Positions 34,366 to 42,303 are shown, counted from the first letter of the stretch. The stretch is DNA of 64,000 nt from an uncultured Christensenellaceae bacterium (GCA_910587595.1 CAJULQ010000001.1:310001-374000); one strand, 5' to 3'. Numbers and translations are program-made. Notes: generated by a model not told the origin, from the sequence alone.

Positions 34366-34872
34366 CTATGTTGCGTATACCCGCTTGGGAAGATATTTTA
34401 CCGTAAGCCATGCCGTCAACCCCACGAACAGCCCCGCCGCCAAACTTGCCGCCAACATGAGCGGCAACATGGCCGCCAAATTGGTGTGCACCGTCAGGCT
34501 TGCCACGACCACCTGCGTAACGTTGTGCACTGCCGCGCCCAATAGGCTGATGCCCGTCAAACTGACAAATCGCAATGCAAACGTATACAACAATATCTGC
34601 GCCGCCAAACTCAGCACGCCCGCCGGCACGCTATATAAAAGCGCCGCGGGATTGCCGCCGAACACCGCGCCCAGCAAACAGCGCAACAACAGCACCGCAA
34701 ACGCGTCTATAGGCCCGAGCAAAACAAGCGCGGTGAGCGTGGCCAAATTGCTCAGTCCCAACTTGGCGCCCGGCGCAAACGGCATAAGCGGGGGCAACAT
34801 GGACTCCACAAGGTGCAGTAAGAGCGCCACTGCCGTAAACAAAGCTATGCGCGTTATCCGTTTGGTTTGCAT
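34366..34872 (-). CDS. Gx transporter family membrane protein
   Basis: A 168-residue membrane protein with about five hydrophobic segments, of the family once called heptaprenyl diphosphate synthase component I. Typical are RIALFTAVALLLHLVESML, PGAKLGLSNLATLTALVLLG and a Gly/Ala-rich core. The family nearly always travels with a NusG domain II protein and ApbE, as here (34883-36489, same strand). The trio is linked to flavin-dependent electron transport or uptake of a small molecule, but its substrate is unknown. Confidence 0.88.
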   Translation of the reverse strand: MQTKRITRIALFTAVALLLHLVESMLPPLMPFAPGAKLGLSNLATLTALVLLGPIDAFAVLLLRCLLGAVFGGNPAALLYSVPAGVLSLAAQILLYTFALRFVSLTGISLLGAAVHNVTQVVVASLTVHTNLAAMLPLMLAASLAAGLFVGLTAWLTVKYLPKRVYAT

Positions 34873-34882
34873 ATCCTCTCCT

Positions 34883-35269
34883 TTACTTTCCTACCGTGCC
34901 GGCCAACGAACTTTTGCCCGTTACCGTGATGGCAACGCCGTTTTGCGCGCACACGATACTTTCGCCCACGCGCCCTATCTTGCCCGTTTTCTCGCATATG
35001 CGGTTTTTGCAACGGGCGTCTTGCACCCACGCTTTGCCGTCGCGCACGATCACCGTAAGGCAACCGTCCACGGAATATTGCGCGTTTTGGTCGAGCGGCA
35101 ACACGATATGCTCGTTGCCGTGCACGATCTCCACGCCGTTGCCCGCCTCGCCCTCGAGCGTGCCGAGCAACACCACGGTAAGCAACACGATGGCTATAAG
35201 CACCGCCGCATCGGCAATACGAAACGGGCATTTTTGCGCGCGCAAGGCGTCTACTTTGCGCGCGTTCAC
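34883..35269 (-). CDS. NusG domain II-containing protein
   Basis: A 128-residue protein with one N-terminal membrane helix (IADAAVLIAIVLLTVVLLGTL) and an extracytoplasmic NusG-II-like domain containing the conserved VQDARCKNRICEKTGKIG and ESIVCAQNGVAITV. The Cys pair C-X4-C with a later Cys is typical of this family. Its start is a GTG that overlaps the apbE TGA; a longer open frame running far into apbE is out-of-frame shadow. It is coupled to apbE and lies before the Gx transporter. Confidence 0.87.
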   Translation of the reverse strand: MNARKVDALRAQKCPFRIADAAVLIAIVLLTVVLLGTLEGEAGNGVEIVHGNEHIVLPLDQNAQYSVDGCLTVIVRDGKAWVQDARCKNRICEKTGKIGRVGESIVCAQNGVAITVTGKSSLAGTVGK

Positions 35270-36489
35270 CGTGCTGTCTCCAACGTGTAGCGCGTATACG
35301 CCGCATATTCGTTTTTGAGCGTGAAATACACTTCGCCCTCTTCGCTCTGCTCGTTCACGTCCACAAGGCACATAACGTTGTCGGCGGTGATCAACAATCC
35401 GCGCATGCCGTGCGCACGCAAGAACGCCGCGCCCTCGTTTTTTCCGAGCAAACACACCGCCGTGGCATAGGCGTCGGCCTTGGCCGAATCGTTGCATATC
35501 ACCGTGGCCGAAATAATGTGATCGCCCGTATTGACATATTGGTCGCCCGTATACGCCACGCCCAGCGGCAAGCCCGTTTTGCCATTCACGATATGCGGCA
35601 CCCACAGTTCGTTGCCGCCCGAACGCGTCACGTAAAAGCGCTCGTAATCGCCGCTCGTTACCAATGTTTTGTCGGCCGATACGCCCAACGCGCACACGTT
35701 GCCGCCCAATCCCCTTGCGGGTCGCGGCGCCGTAACGCCGATGTTCCATGGCGTGTATGCTTTCTGCGCGGGGCGGTACCACTCGCCCAACAGCGAAATA
35801 TTGCCGCTCACGTCGATGATGGCCGAACGCACGCCGTGCGCCTTCGCAATGCGGACACACTCGTCGGCGGCATACCCTTTGGCCACCGCGCCGAGATCGA
35901 TTTGCAACCGCGGATCGGTTTTGTATAGGTAGTACGCGCCGTCGTTTTCTTCGCAATGCAATCGGCGGATATCGCACGCATCTATGGTTTGCAACACCTC
36001 TTCGTACGCGGGCGGCGCGGGGCACTCGTGGACGGGCGCAAACGTATATCTATTCAATCCGTCGGTGTCGATATGCCACAGCCGCGAAAGCGGATACACC
36101 GCCACGTTGAATGCACCTTGCGTTTCTTCGTAAAACGCCATAGCGCGCAACACCGTTTCGTAGGTGTGCCGCGACACGCGCACGCGCTCGCTTTCATACG
36201 CATTCGAAGGCTGTTCGCCCGCGCCCAACGCATTGAACTTCGAGAGCGCGCTGTCCGCCTTTGAAAGGCTCATGTCTGCCTCGATCTCCTCGAACAGCGT
36301 TTGCATTTCTTGCAACGCCGCCCGTGTGTCGCCGCCGCGCACCGACGCCGAAAACACGATTCCGTTGCCGAACACTTGTTTGCGGCAACTCTCGTAGCCG
36401 TCGAGCAACGAATCGGAGGGCGCAGCCGTACAACCGTACAGCACGCACAGCAAAACACCGAGTATAGCCAATGTTGCCCTTTTTACCAA
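35266..36489 (-). CDS. apbE: FAD:protein FMN transferase, lipoprotein
   Basis: Transfers FMN from FAD onto threonines of RnfG/NqrC-like or other extracytoplasmic flavoproteins. The N-terminus is a lipoprotein signal, ATLAILGVLLCVLYGC with Cys near residue 20. The body has LSKADSALSKFNA, IDLGAVAKGYAADECV, SAIIDVSGNISLLG and the metal-binding HIISATVICND. 407 residues. It heads the apbE-NusG-II-Gx transporter set; the FMN-accepting partner is not in the window. LspA at 15217-16020 would process it. Confidence 0.94.
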   Translation of the reverse strand: MVKRATLAILGVLLCVLYGCTAAPSDSLLDGYESCRKQVFGNGIVFSASVRGGDTRAALQEMQTLFEEIEADMSLSKADSALSKFNALGAGEQPSNAYESERVRVSRHTYETVLRAMAFYEETQGAFNVAVYPLSRLWHIDTDGLNRYTFAPVHECPAPPAYEEVLQTIDACDIRRLHCEENDGAYYLYKTDPRLQIDLGAVAKGYAADECVRIAKAHGVRSAIIDVSGNISLLGEWYRPAQKAYTPWNIGVTAPRPARGLGGNVCALGVSADKTLVTSGDYERFYVTRSGGNELWVPHIVNGKTGLPLGVAYTGDQYVNTGDHIISATVICNDSAKADAYATAVCLLGKNEGAAFLRAHGMRGLLITADNVMCLVDVNEQSEEGEVYFTLKNEYAAYTRYTLETAR

Positions 36490-36522
36490 ACTTGCCCTTT
36501 CCTTTTTCTTTGTCTGTTCGGT

Positions 36523-37383
36523 CTAATCTTGCTTGGATACGAAGATTAAACCGATGGTATCCGGTCCGCAATGGCACCCCACCACGGGGCCCACCAACTG
36601 TTCCCAAATTTCCGCTTGGGGGTATTGCTCGCGGATCATCTCTATGAACAACGCCGTGTCGGCGTCGCTGTCGGCATTCATGATCGAAATGGGATAGCTT
36701 GTGTCTACTTTGCCGCTTTCCATATACTCCAACAGCATGCGCAACGCTTTTTTGCGCCCCTTGGCGTTCACGATATTGACAAGTTTTCCCTCTTTGGACG
36801 TGGAAATAATGGGCTTTAGATTCAAAATGGTGCCGATAGCGGCTTTTACGGCGCTCAATCGCCCGCCCCGCTTCAAATACACCAGATCGTCTACCGTGAA
36901 ATACACTTGCACTTTTTCGCGGAACGACCGCACGAAAGCGGCCACTTCTTCGTCGGAGGCGCCGTCGTTATGCATTTTGGCCGCAAAATAGGTCACCATG
37001 CCCGAACCCATGCTGATGTTGCGAGTGTCTACCGTGGTGATCTTGCGGTCGGGATACTTCTCGCGCAGCGTGTCGATCGCTTTTTCCATGCCGACAAACG
37101 TGCTCGACATCTCGCGCGAAAAATGCACGTAGAGGATGTCTTCGCCCGCGCGGAGCGTCGGCTCGAAATACTCGATATAGTCGTGTTCGTTGAGCGCTTG
37201 CGTTTTGACCGACGCTTTGTTGCGCATGTCCGCAAAAAACGCGCGATTGTCGGTGTTTCGCCCCAGATCGTAAAAACGTTCTTCGCCGTTCACCGTATAC
37301 GGCATGCGAATGCATTCAATGCCCAACTCGTCCAACCGCGAAAACCAGATCTCACAGTTGGAATCGCAATAAAATTTGCTCAT
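36523..37383 (-). CDS. DegV family fatty-acid-binding protein
   Basis: DegV proteins bind a fatty acid and supply it to fatty acid kinase (FakB role). The ATG at 37383 follows a GGAG site and gives 286 residues; the 43-codon upstream extension lies before the promoter. It has YCDSNCEIWF in place of the usual TDSTADL start, RMPYTVNGEERFYD, SREMSSTFVGM and DDLVYLKRGGRLS near 170. The N-terminal loop is unusual in having two cysteines. It has its own promoter at 37457-37485 and no fakA gene beside it. Confidence 0.9.
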   Translation of the reverse strand: MSKFYCDSNCEIWFSRLDELGIECIRMPYTVNGEERFYDLGRNTDNRAFFADMRNKASVKTQALNEHDYIEYFEPTLRAGEDILYVHFSREMSSTFVGMEKAIDTLREKYPDRKITTVDTRNISMGSGMVTYFAAKMHNDGASDEEVAAFVRSFREKVQVYFTVDDLVYLKRGGRLSAVKAAIGTILNLKPIISTSKEGKLVNIVNAKGRKKALRMLLEYMESGKVDTSYPISIMNADSDADTALFIEMIREQYPQAEIWEQLVGPVVGCHCGPDTIGLIFVSKQD

Positions 37384-37456
37384 AAATTTTCTCCTCGAAC
37401 GCGTTTGTTTATTCTTTGGTTTTGCGGTTTTATGTAAAAACACAACCTTATTTATA

Positions 37457-37485
37457 AGTATAGCACACTTTTTCGCATTAGGCAA
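37457..37485 (-). promoter_or_regulatory. sigma-A promoter of the DegV gene
   Basis: On the minus strand, TTGCCT and TATACT are separated by 17 bases, about 70 bases before the DegV start, giving a leader of normal length. It diverges from the cation exchanger promoter at 37518-37545. Confidence 0.65.
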
Positions 37486-37517
37486 TTTTTTACCGCCGTT
37501 TTTTCGTTGCATTCCGC

Positions 37518-37545
37518 TTGCTTATTGCGCCGAAAATGGTATAAT
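37518..37545 (+). promoter_or_regulatory. promoter of the cation exchanger giving a probable leaderless mRNA
   Basis: TTGCTT and a perfect TATAAT are separated by 16 bases, with a TG extension before the -10 box. Only six bases separate the -10 box from the ATG at 37552. Confidence 0.65.
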
Positions 37546-37551
37546 AATAGT

Positions 37552-38556
37552 ATGGTGTATGCAGCTTTTATTTTGGCGGCGGCGATCGTCGTGTTCTTAT
37601 CGGTCAAACTGTCCGAATACGTGGATCTACTAGATAAAACAACCAACGTTTCGGGCGCCTTTATCGGCGGCGTGTTGTTGGCCGCCGTTACCAGCTTGCC
37701 CGAACTGTTCACTTCCCTTTCCGCCGTGCTGTTGTTGCGCGAAAACAGTTTGGTCACGGGCAATATCTTAGGCAGTAACCTTTTCAATTTGGCCGTGCTC
37801 GGCATTTGCGTGGCGTTTATGTTCCGCGGCTTTTCGCGCGCCACAGTGGGCAAGCATTTTATTTGGCAACTGCTGACTTGCCTTTGCGTGTATGCACTGA
37901 TCGCTTTGCCCGTTTTTATTCGCTTCTTTCCCAAATTGGGTTATATGAGCATCGTGTCGCCGCTCATTTTCGCGCTATATGTTCTTTCCGTATTTTGCAC
38001 GCCCAAATCGGAACAAGCAGAAGAAAAGGCGCCCACCGCCCTATCCGTTAAGCAAATCGTTTTTCGCTTTGTGGCGGCGGCCGTGCTGTTGGTGGGCATG
38101 AGCATTGCCATCACCTATGTGGCGGACGCCGTGGCCGACAAGCTGGCGCTCGGCAAAACGTTTGCGGGCGCGCTGTTGCTGGGCGTTACCACCTCGCTAC
38201 CCGAACTCGTTTCTTCCATAGCGCTGTGCCGTCGCGGCAACTTCAATGCCGCCGTAGGCAATATCGTGGGCAGCAACATGTTCAACTTTTGCATTCTCTT
38301 TTTGTCCGACGCGCTGGGTTTCCGCAAAGGCAGTGCGAGCGTGTATCCTTTTTTCCGCGACGGTGCGGCCGGTATGCAAACCATGCTTTTGTTGGTTTTG
38401 GGCGCCGCCGCCGCTCTGTTTGCCGTAGTGCTGGTGCTCATAAAGACCCGCGCGCCGCAAAAAAAACTGTTGGGACACGTTTCCGCTTTGTCGTCGGGCA
38501 GCGTGATGACGGCCGCCTATCTTTTATTTCTCATTCTTTCCACAACGCTTGTGTGA
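37552..38556 (+). CDS. sodium/calcium exchanger family protein
   Basis: A CaCA antiporter of about 334 residues with some ten hydrophobic segments in two halves. The inverted alpha repeats carry the ion-binding motifs: GGVLLAAVTSLPELFTSL with TGNILGSNLFNLA in the first half, and LLLGVTTSLPELVSSIA with VGNIVGSNMFNF in the second. The two halves are joined by a hydrophilic loop (PKSEQAEEKAPTALS). The ATG at 37552 has no ribosome site and lies where transcription should begin, so the message is probably leaderless. A 15-codon upstream extension would overlap the promoter. Confidence 0.93.
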   Translation: MVYAAFILAAAIVVFLSVKLSEYVDLLDKTTNVSGAFIGGVLLAAVTSLPELFTSLSAVLLLRENSLVTGNILGSNLFNLAVLGICVAFMFRGFSRATVGKHFIWQLLTCLCVYALIALPVFIRFFPKLGYMSIVSPLIFALYVLSVFCTPKSEQAEEKAPTALSVKQIVFRFVAAAVLLVGMSIAITYVADAVADKLALGKTFAGALLLGVTTSLPELVSSIALCRRGNFNAAVGNIVGSNMFNFCILFLSDALGFRKGSASVYPFFRDGAAGMQTMLLLVLGAAAALFAVVLVLIKTRAPQKKLLGHVSALSSGSVMTAAYLLFLILSTTLV

Positions 38557-38683
38557 TTCAAACGCCCTATGCCGATCATTTATAAAAATTTTTTGATTTC
38601 ACCAACAATTCGTATGTTTGCTTTGTTGTATATAGTGAAAGGGCAAAAAGCTCTTGAATATACGCCGAGGAGGTAAAAAAACG
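38557..38683 (+). other. intergenic region before the lipoprotein gene
   Basis: An AT-rich gap of 127 bases. It holds a very strong ribosome site GAGGAGGT at 38668-38674, nine bases before the GTG of the lipoprotein gene. I could not pick a reliable promoter. A CCAACA and a TATATA box about 20 bases further on are one candidate for an ECF-type promoter, which would fit the sigma gene downstream. Confidence 0.4.
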
Positions 38684-39682
38684 GTGAAAAAGAAACTTTT
38701 ATTGGTGAGTTTATGTTTAACTATGGTAGCGGCTATGGCGTTGGCGGCGTGCGGAAATCCCGACAAGGGTAAAACAAACGCTTTATCTTCGCCAAACGAT
38801 GTTTACGGAATAGGCGCGGTATCCGGCGTAAGATTATTAAAAAGCAATATGCCCGCAAGTGCGGTCAAATCTTTCTCGGCGGTTAATGCCGTTGCAAACA
38901 CGCGCACTTGCGAAGTTAAGTTAGCGCCCTCTGCCGCAGATGCTTCGGAAAGCGAAGTGAAAGGACAGTCGGAAAAGTTCAATGAATATTTTACCGCGCT
39001 CGACAGTTTTCTCGGCGATGACGTCGTATCCACTTCTACCGTAGCAAATACGGACAGCAACTACGACTACGAAACGAAAATGACGATAACGGGAAAAGAC
39101 TTTAACGGCGAAACGGTAACGTACACAATGTATTATACCGAAACGCTTGTAGAAACAAATTCTACCGACGAAAACGAAGAAACGGAAAGCGAATATCGGC
39201 TTGTCGGCATAATGACAATCGACGGCGCGAACTATTATCTCGAAGGCGAACGATCGGAAGAAAGCGAAAAAGACGAATCGGAAACCGAATTGAAAATCCG
39301 CGCCTACGCAGACAAAGAAGATAAAACTTCCTATATTCAAATGGAACAAGAATATTCGATTGAAAACGGCGAAACCGAAACGGAATACGTTTATTCCATT
39401 TATGCGGGCGGCGAACTGTTGGAACAGACCGCCGTCGAATTTGAAACGGAAAACAAAGACGGTAAAGTCGAAACCGAATACGAGCTTGAATTCAGAAAAG
39501 GCGCATCAAAAGGCAAATATATCGTAAAGCGCGAAGTTGTAGAAAACAAAGCCGAAATCAAGGTTAAGTATGCCATCGACGGTAAATCGGGCGAATTCCG
39601 TATTCGCGAAATTACCGACGCAAACGGCGATAAACAGTATGAATACACTTTCAGCGACGGAAGCAAGCAAATATTCGATTAA
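38684..39682 (+). CDS. secreted lipoprotein sharing its domain with the neighbouring anti-sigma-like protein
   Basis: Unknown family. The GTG start follows GAGGAGGT by nine bases. A lipoprotein signal covers residues 1-23 (LCLTMVAAMALAAC, lipid-bearing Cys23). The mature part begins with DVYGIGAVSGVRLLKSNMPA at about 39 and then an acidic, Glu/Thr/Tyr-rich beta-strand domain; strands alternate with turns such as DGANYYLEGERSEE and IENGETETEYVYS. Residues about 120-325 are identical, down to the DNA, with residues about 173-378 of the membrane protein at 40268. It ends GSKQIFD. It probably belongs to one regulatory module with the sigma factor that follows. Confidence 0.9.
   Translation: MKKKLLLVSLCLTMVAAMALAACGNPDKGKTNALSSPNDVYGIGAVSGVRLLKSNMPASAVKSFSAVNAVANTRTCEVKLAPSAADASESEVKGQSEKFNEYFTALDSFLGDDVVSTSTVANTDSNYDYETKMTITGKDFNGETVTYTMYYTETLVETNSTDENEETESEYRLVGIMTIDGANYYLEGERSEESEKDESETELKIRAYADKEDKTSYIQMEQEYSIENGETETEYVYSIYAGGELLEQTAVEFETENKDGKVETEYELEFRKGASKGKYIVKREVVENKAEIKVKYAIDGKSGEFRIREITDANGDKQYEYTFSDGSKQIFD
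39042..39658 (+). repeat. 617-bp identical direct repeat, copy 1
   Basis: Every base from 39042 to 39658 equals the base 1743 positions downstream (40785-41401), as far as I can read it. Outside the block the two genes diverge: upstream they keep shorter similar blocks with several substitutions and an indel; downstream they differ at once. The block lies inside the lipoprotein coding region. Confidence 0.9.
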
Positions 39683-39747
39683 GTTTTACGTTTGACGAAC
39701 ACTTGAGCGTTTGGCATAATTACGATACCGAAAATTCGGAGTAAAAA

Positions 39748-40266
39748 GTGACACTCGACAAATTCATAAAAAAATTTATAAACGGCAATGTTTCCGCGTT
39801 TGATGAGATTTACAATCGGACGCGGAAATCCGTTTACTATGTGGCACTTTCCATACTGCGCGACAATGCCCTTGCGGAAGACGTAATGCAGACAACGTAT
39901 ATGCGCGTATTAAAATACATACAAAGTTATGCGCTCGGCACAAACGCTTCCGCTTGGATCATTAAAATAGCAAAGAACGAAGCTATAAACACTCAAAAAG
40001 TCCGTATGCGGGAACAATCGGTTGACCAATACGAAAACGCTTCCCTTTTCGGGGTAAGCGAACCGGATACATACGGCGAGTTGACCGACTTGGCAAAACG
40101 GCTGTTATCCGACGATGAATTTTCGATTTTAATGCTTGTAACCGCTTGCGGCTATAAACGAAAAGAAATAGCTAAAATACTCGATATGCCTATACCTACC
40201 GTTACTTGGAAATACCGGAATGCACTTTCTAAAATGCGTCAAGCTTTGGAAAAAGAAGGCTGTTAA
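39748..40266 (+). CDS. ECF-type RNA polymerase sigma factor
   Basis: A 172-residue sigma factor with only regions 2 and 4. Region 2 is at about 8-80 (FDEIYNRTRKSVYYVALSIL, LAEDVMQTTYMRVLKYI) and region 4 at about 115-165 (LVTACGYKRKEIAKILDMPI, TVTWKYRNALSKMR). The start is GTG with GGAG upstream. Its stop is one base from the ATG of the membrane protein at 40268, the usual arrangement of an ECF sigma factor and its anti-sigma factor. The lipoprotein gene upstream is probably one of its targets or partners. Confidence 0.93.
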   Translation: MTLDKFIKKFINGNVSAFDEIYNRTRKSVYYVALSILRDNALAEDVMQTTYMRVLKYIQSYALGTNASAWIIKIAKNEAINTQKVRMREQSVDQYENASLFGVSEPDTYGELTDLAKRLLSDDEFSILMLVTACGYKRKEIAKILDMPIPTVTWKYRNALSKMRQALEKEGC

Positions 40267-40267
40267 A

Positions 40268-41422
40268 ATGAAACAAATAGACATAAAAAGAGAACTTAAA
40301 AAGGAATCCGACCGCTTTGCGCCCGATCCGATTGTTAAAATCAAAACGGCGGCACGGGCAGAAAACTTGTTGCCTTATGATGCCCAACAAAATTCGGAAG
40401 TATATACACAAGGCAACTCAGCTGTAATTGCAAAAAACAAGCGCAAAACGATTTGGTTGTTTACTGTCTTTGCGTCGGTTATAGGTTGTTTGATTTTAAT
40501 ATTGTCGTTAACGTTACCTTCCGAAAGAAACAAACCGTTTACTCCCACACGCTTGCATTTTTCGGCAGAAGACGTTTACGGAATAGGCGCGGTATCCGGC
40601 GTAAAATTGTTAAAAAACAATATGCCCGCAAGTGCGGTCAAATCTTTCTCGGCGGTTAATGCTATCGCTTATACAACAACCGAAAAATCAGCAGACGAAG
40701 CCAAGCGGCAAGCGGAAAAGTTCAACGAATATTTTACCGCGCTCGACAGTTTTTTCGGCGATGACGTCGTATCCACTTCTACCATAGCAAATACGGACAG
40801 CAACTACGACTACGAAACGAAAATGACGATAACGGGAAAAGACTTTAACGGCGAAACGGTAACGTACACAATGTATTATACCGAAACGCTTGTAGAAACA
40901 AATTCTACCGACGAAAACGAAGAAACGGAAAGCGAATATCGGCTTGTCGGCATAATGACAATCGACGGCGCGAACTATTATCTCGAAGGCGAACGATCGG
41001 AAGAAAGCGAAAAAGACGAATCGGAAACCGAATTGAAAATCCGCGCCTACGCAGACAAAGAAGATAAAACTTCCTATATTCAAATGGAACAAGAATATTC
41101 GATTGAAAACGGCGAAACCGAAACGGAATACGTTTATTCCATTTATGCGGGCGGCGAACTGTTGGAACAGACCGCCGTCGAATTTGAAACGGAAAACAAA
41201 GACGGTAAAGTCGAAACCGAATACGAGCTTGAATTCAGAAAAGGCGCATCAAAAGGCAAATATATCGTAAAGCGCGAAGTTGTAGAAAACAAAGCCGAAA
41301 TCAAGGTTAAGTATGCCATCGACGGTAAATCGGGCGAATTCCGTATTCGCGAAATTACCGACGCAAACGGCGATAAACAGTATGAATACACTTTCAGCGA
41401 CAACGAAAAAATAGTATTTTAA
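40268..41422 (+). CDS. membrane-anchored anti-sigma-like protein with sensor domain
   Basis: A 384-residue single-pass protein. The basic N-terminal 60 residues would be cytoplasmic (MKQIDIKRELKKESDRFAPD) and could bind the sigma factor; a membrane helix follows at about 61-83 (TIWLFTVFASVIGCLILIL), then an outer domain starting DVYGIGAVSGVKLLKNNMPA near residue 102. Residues about 173-378 are identical to the lipoprotein at 38684. No ZAS or known RsgI-type N-terminal motif is recognised, so the anti-sigma role rests on position, topology and coupling (start one base after the sigma stop). What the outer domain senses is unknown. Confidence 0.85.
   Translation: MKQIDIKRELKKESDRFAPDPIVKIKTAARAENLLPYDAQQNSEVYTQGNSAVIAKNKRKTIWLFTVFASVIGCLILILSLTLPSERNKPFTPTRLHFSAEDVYGIGAVSGVKLLKNNMPASAVKSFSAVNAIAYTTTEKSADEAKRQAEKFNEYFTALDSFFGDDVVSTSTIANTDSNYDYETKMTITGKDFNGETVTYTMYYTETLVETNSTDENEETESEYRLVGIMTIDGANYYLEGERSEESEKDESETELKIRAYADKEDKTSYIQMEQEYSIENGETETEYVYSIYAGGELLEQTAVEFETENKDGKVETEYELEFRKGASKGKYIVKREVVENKAEIKVKYAIDGKSGEFRIREITDANGDKQYEYTFSDNEKIVF
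40785..41401 (+). repeat. 617-bp identical direct repeat, copy 2
   Basis: Second copy of the block at 39042-39658, inside the gene of the anti-sigma-like protein and in the same orientation and frame. The sigma factor gene lies between the copies, so recombination between them would delete it. Confidence 0.9.
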
Positions 41423-41427
41423 CAAAT

Positions 41428-41453
41428 AAGTCCAAGCGGTAATGCTTGGACTT
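41428..41453 (+). terminator. hairpin terminator after the sigma / anti-sigma genes
   Basis: AAGTCCAAGC pairs perfectly with GCTTGGACTT around the loop GGTAAT, six bases after the stop codon. The following TTGTCTATT is a poor T-run, so termination may be partial. Confidence 0.6.
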
Positions 41454-41483
41454 GTCTATTGCCTAAAATATACGGAAAAAGCA

Positions 41484-41524
41484 AATCCGAACCACTCACT
41501 TGTAACAAGCAAACAATTCGGATT
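41484..41524 (-). terminator. terminator of the tRNA-Gly / tRNA-Lys transcript
   Basis: On the minus strand AATCCGAA pairs with TTCGGATT, enclosing a smaller CTTGT/ACAAG stem, and the sequence then runs TGCTTTTT. It lies just after the tRNA-Lys gene. Confidence 0.6.
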
Positions 41525-41533
41525 ATACTCTTT

Positions 41534-41609
41534 TGGTGCGCCATCAGAGGCTCGAACTCTGGACACCCTGATTAAGAGTCAGGTGCTCTACCAACTGAGC
41601 TAATGGCAC
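41534..41609 (-). tRNA. tRNA-Lys (anticodon CTT)
   Basis: A full cloverleaf on the minus strand: acceptor GTGCCAT/ATGGCGC (one G-U pair), D arm AGCTCAGTTGGTAGAGC, anticodon stem CCTGA/TCAGG with loop CTCTTAA, T arm with GTTCGAGC. Discriminator A and an encoded CCA end it. Six bases separate it from tRNA-Gly, so both share one transcript. Confidence 0.97.
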
Positions 41610-41615
41610 AAAAAT

Positions 41616-41690
41616 TGGAGCGGAAGACGAGATTCGAACTCGCGACATTTGCCTTGGCAAGGCAACGCTCTACCACTGAGCCACTTCCGC
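41616..41690 (-). tRNA. tRNA-Gly (anticodon GCC)
   Basis: Cloverleaf on the minus strand: acceptor GCGGAAG/CTTCCGC, D arm GGCTCAGTGGTAGAGC, anticodon stem TTGCC/GGCAA with loop TTGCCAA, T arm GCGAGTTCGAATCTCGT, discriminator T and encoded CCA. It is first in the two-tRNA transcript. Confidence 0.97.
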
Positions 41691-41788
41691 ATGAATGCTA
41701 ATAAAGTATATACCATGTTGCACGGAAAGTCAAATATTTTACGGCGATTTTTGCAAAACATTTTCGCAAATTCAAACGCCTTGCCCCG

Positions 41789-41817
41789 TTGACAATCCAA
41801 ATGAATTACGGTATACT
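41789..41817 (+). promoter_or_regulatory. promoter of the DNA glycosylase gene giving a probable leaderless mRNA
   Basis: A perfect TTGACA and TATACT are separated by 17 bases. The -10 box ends six bases before the ATG at 41824, where the transcript should begin. Confidence 0.75.
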
Positions 41818-41823
41818 TTCGAT

Positions 41824-42303
41824 ATGGTATACGAAGGATTCGAGCCGTTTGTGCAAGACGACAGCGTCTTGTTGATATTGGGCAGTTTTCCCAGCGTGAA
41901 ATCGCGCGAAGAAGGCTTTTATTACGGCAACCGTCAAAACCGTTTTTGGAAACTTGTGGCCGCGGCAACGGATGAGCCCGTGCCGCAAACCGTCGAACAA
42001 AAGAAAGCGCTGTTGCGCGCGCACAAGATCGCGCTGTGGGACGTGGTGATCGCTTGCGAAATAAAAGGCTCTATGGACAAAGACATCAAAAATCCCGTGA
42101 TCGCCGATATTCCCGCCTTGCTCGCCCGCTACCCCATTCGGCACATCGTTACCAACGGCGGCACGGCGCAAAAATTACTGCTGCGCTATCACCCCGCCTT
42201 GCAAGACAACTGCTTGCCGTTGCCCTCCACCTCTCCCGCCAATGCACGTTTAAACGTATCGGCATGGCAAAACGCATTGCGTTCTCTGTTGACGCTCGCC
42301 TAA
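41824..42303 (+). CDS. uracil-DNA-glycosylase superfamily protein (deoxyinosine glycosylase-like)
   Basis: A 159-residue DNA repair glycosylase of the short, MUG/hypoxanthine type. It has LLILGSFPSVKSREEGFYYGNRQNRFW-type start (motif GSFPSVKSREEGFYYGN), then HKIALWDVVIACEIKGSMD and LPSTSPANAR near the C-terminus, matching the DNA-deoxyinosine glycosylase family. The substrate is inferred from the family. The ATG at 41824 has no ribosome site and lies at the expected transcript start; a 43-codon upstream extension would run through the promoter. nth, another glycosylase gene in the window, has the same layout. Confidence 0.9.
   Translation: MVYEGFEPFVQDDSVLLILGSFPSVKSREEGFYYGNRQNRFWKLVAAATDEPVPQTVEQKKALLRAHKIALWDVVIACEIKGSMDKDIKNPVIADIPALLARYPIRHIVTNGGTAQKLLLRYHPALQDNCLPLPSTSPANARLNVSAWQNALRSLLTLA

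Noticed and set aside
34883..36025. 380-codon minus-strand frame ending in the NusG domain II protein
   Set aside because: Only the last 128 codons match a family; the rest is apbE read in another frame. Start set at the GTG overlapping the apbE stop.
38557..38683. ECF-type promoter for autoregulation of the sigma module
   Set aside because: Only a loose AAC/TATATA pair is present; without a consensus for this sigma group it cannot be called.
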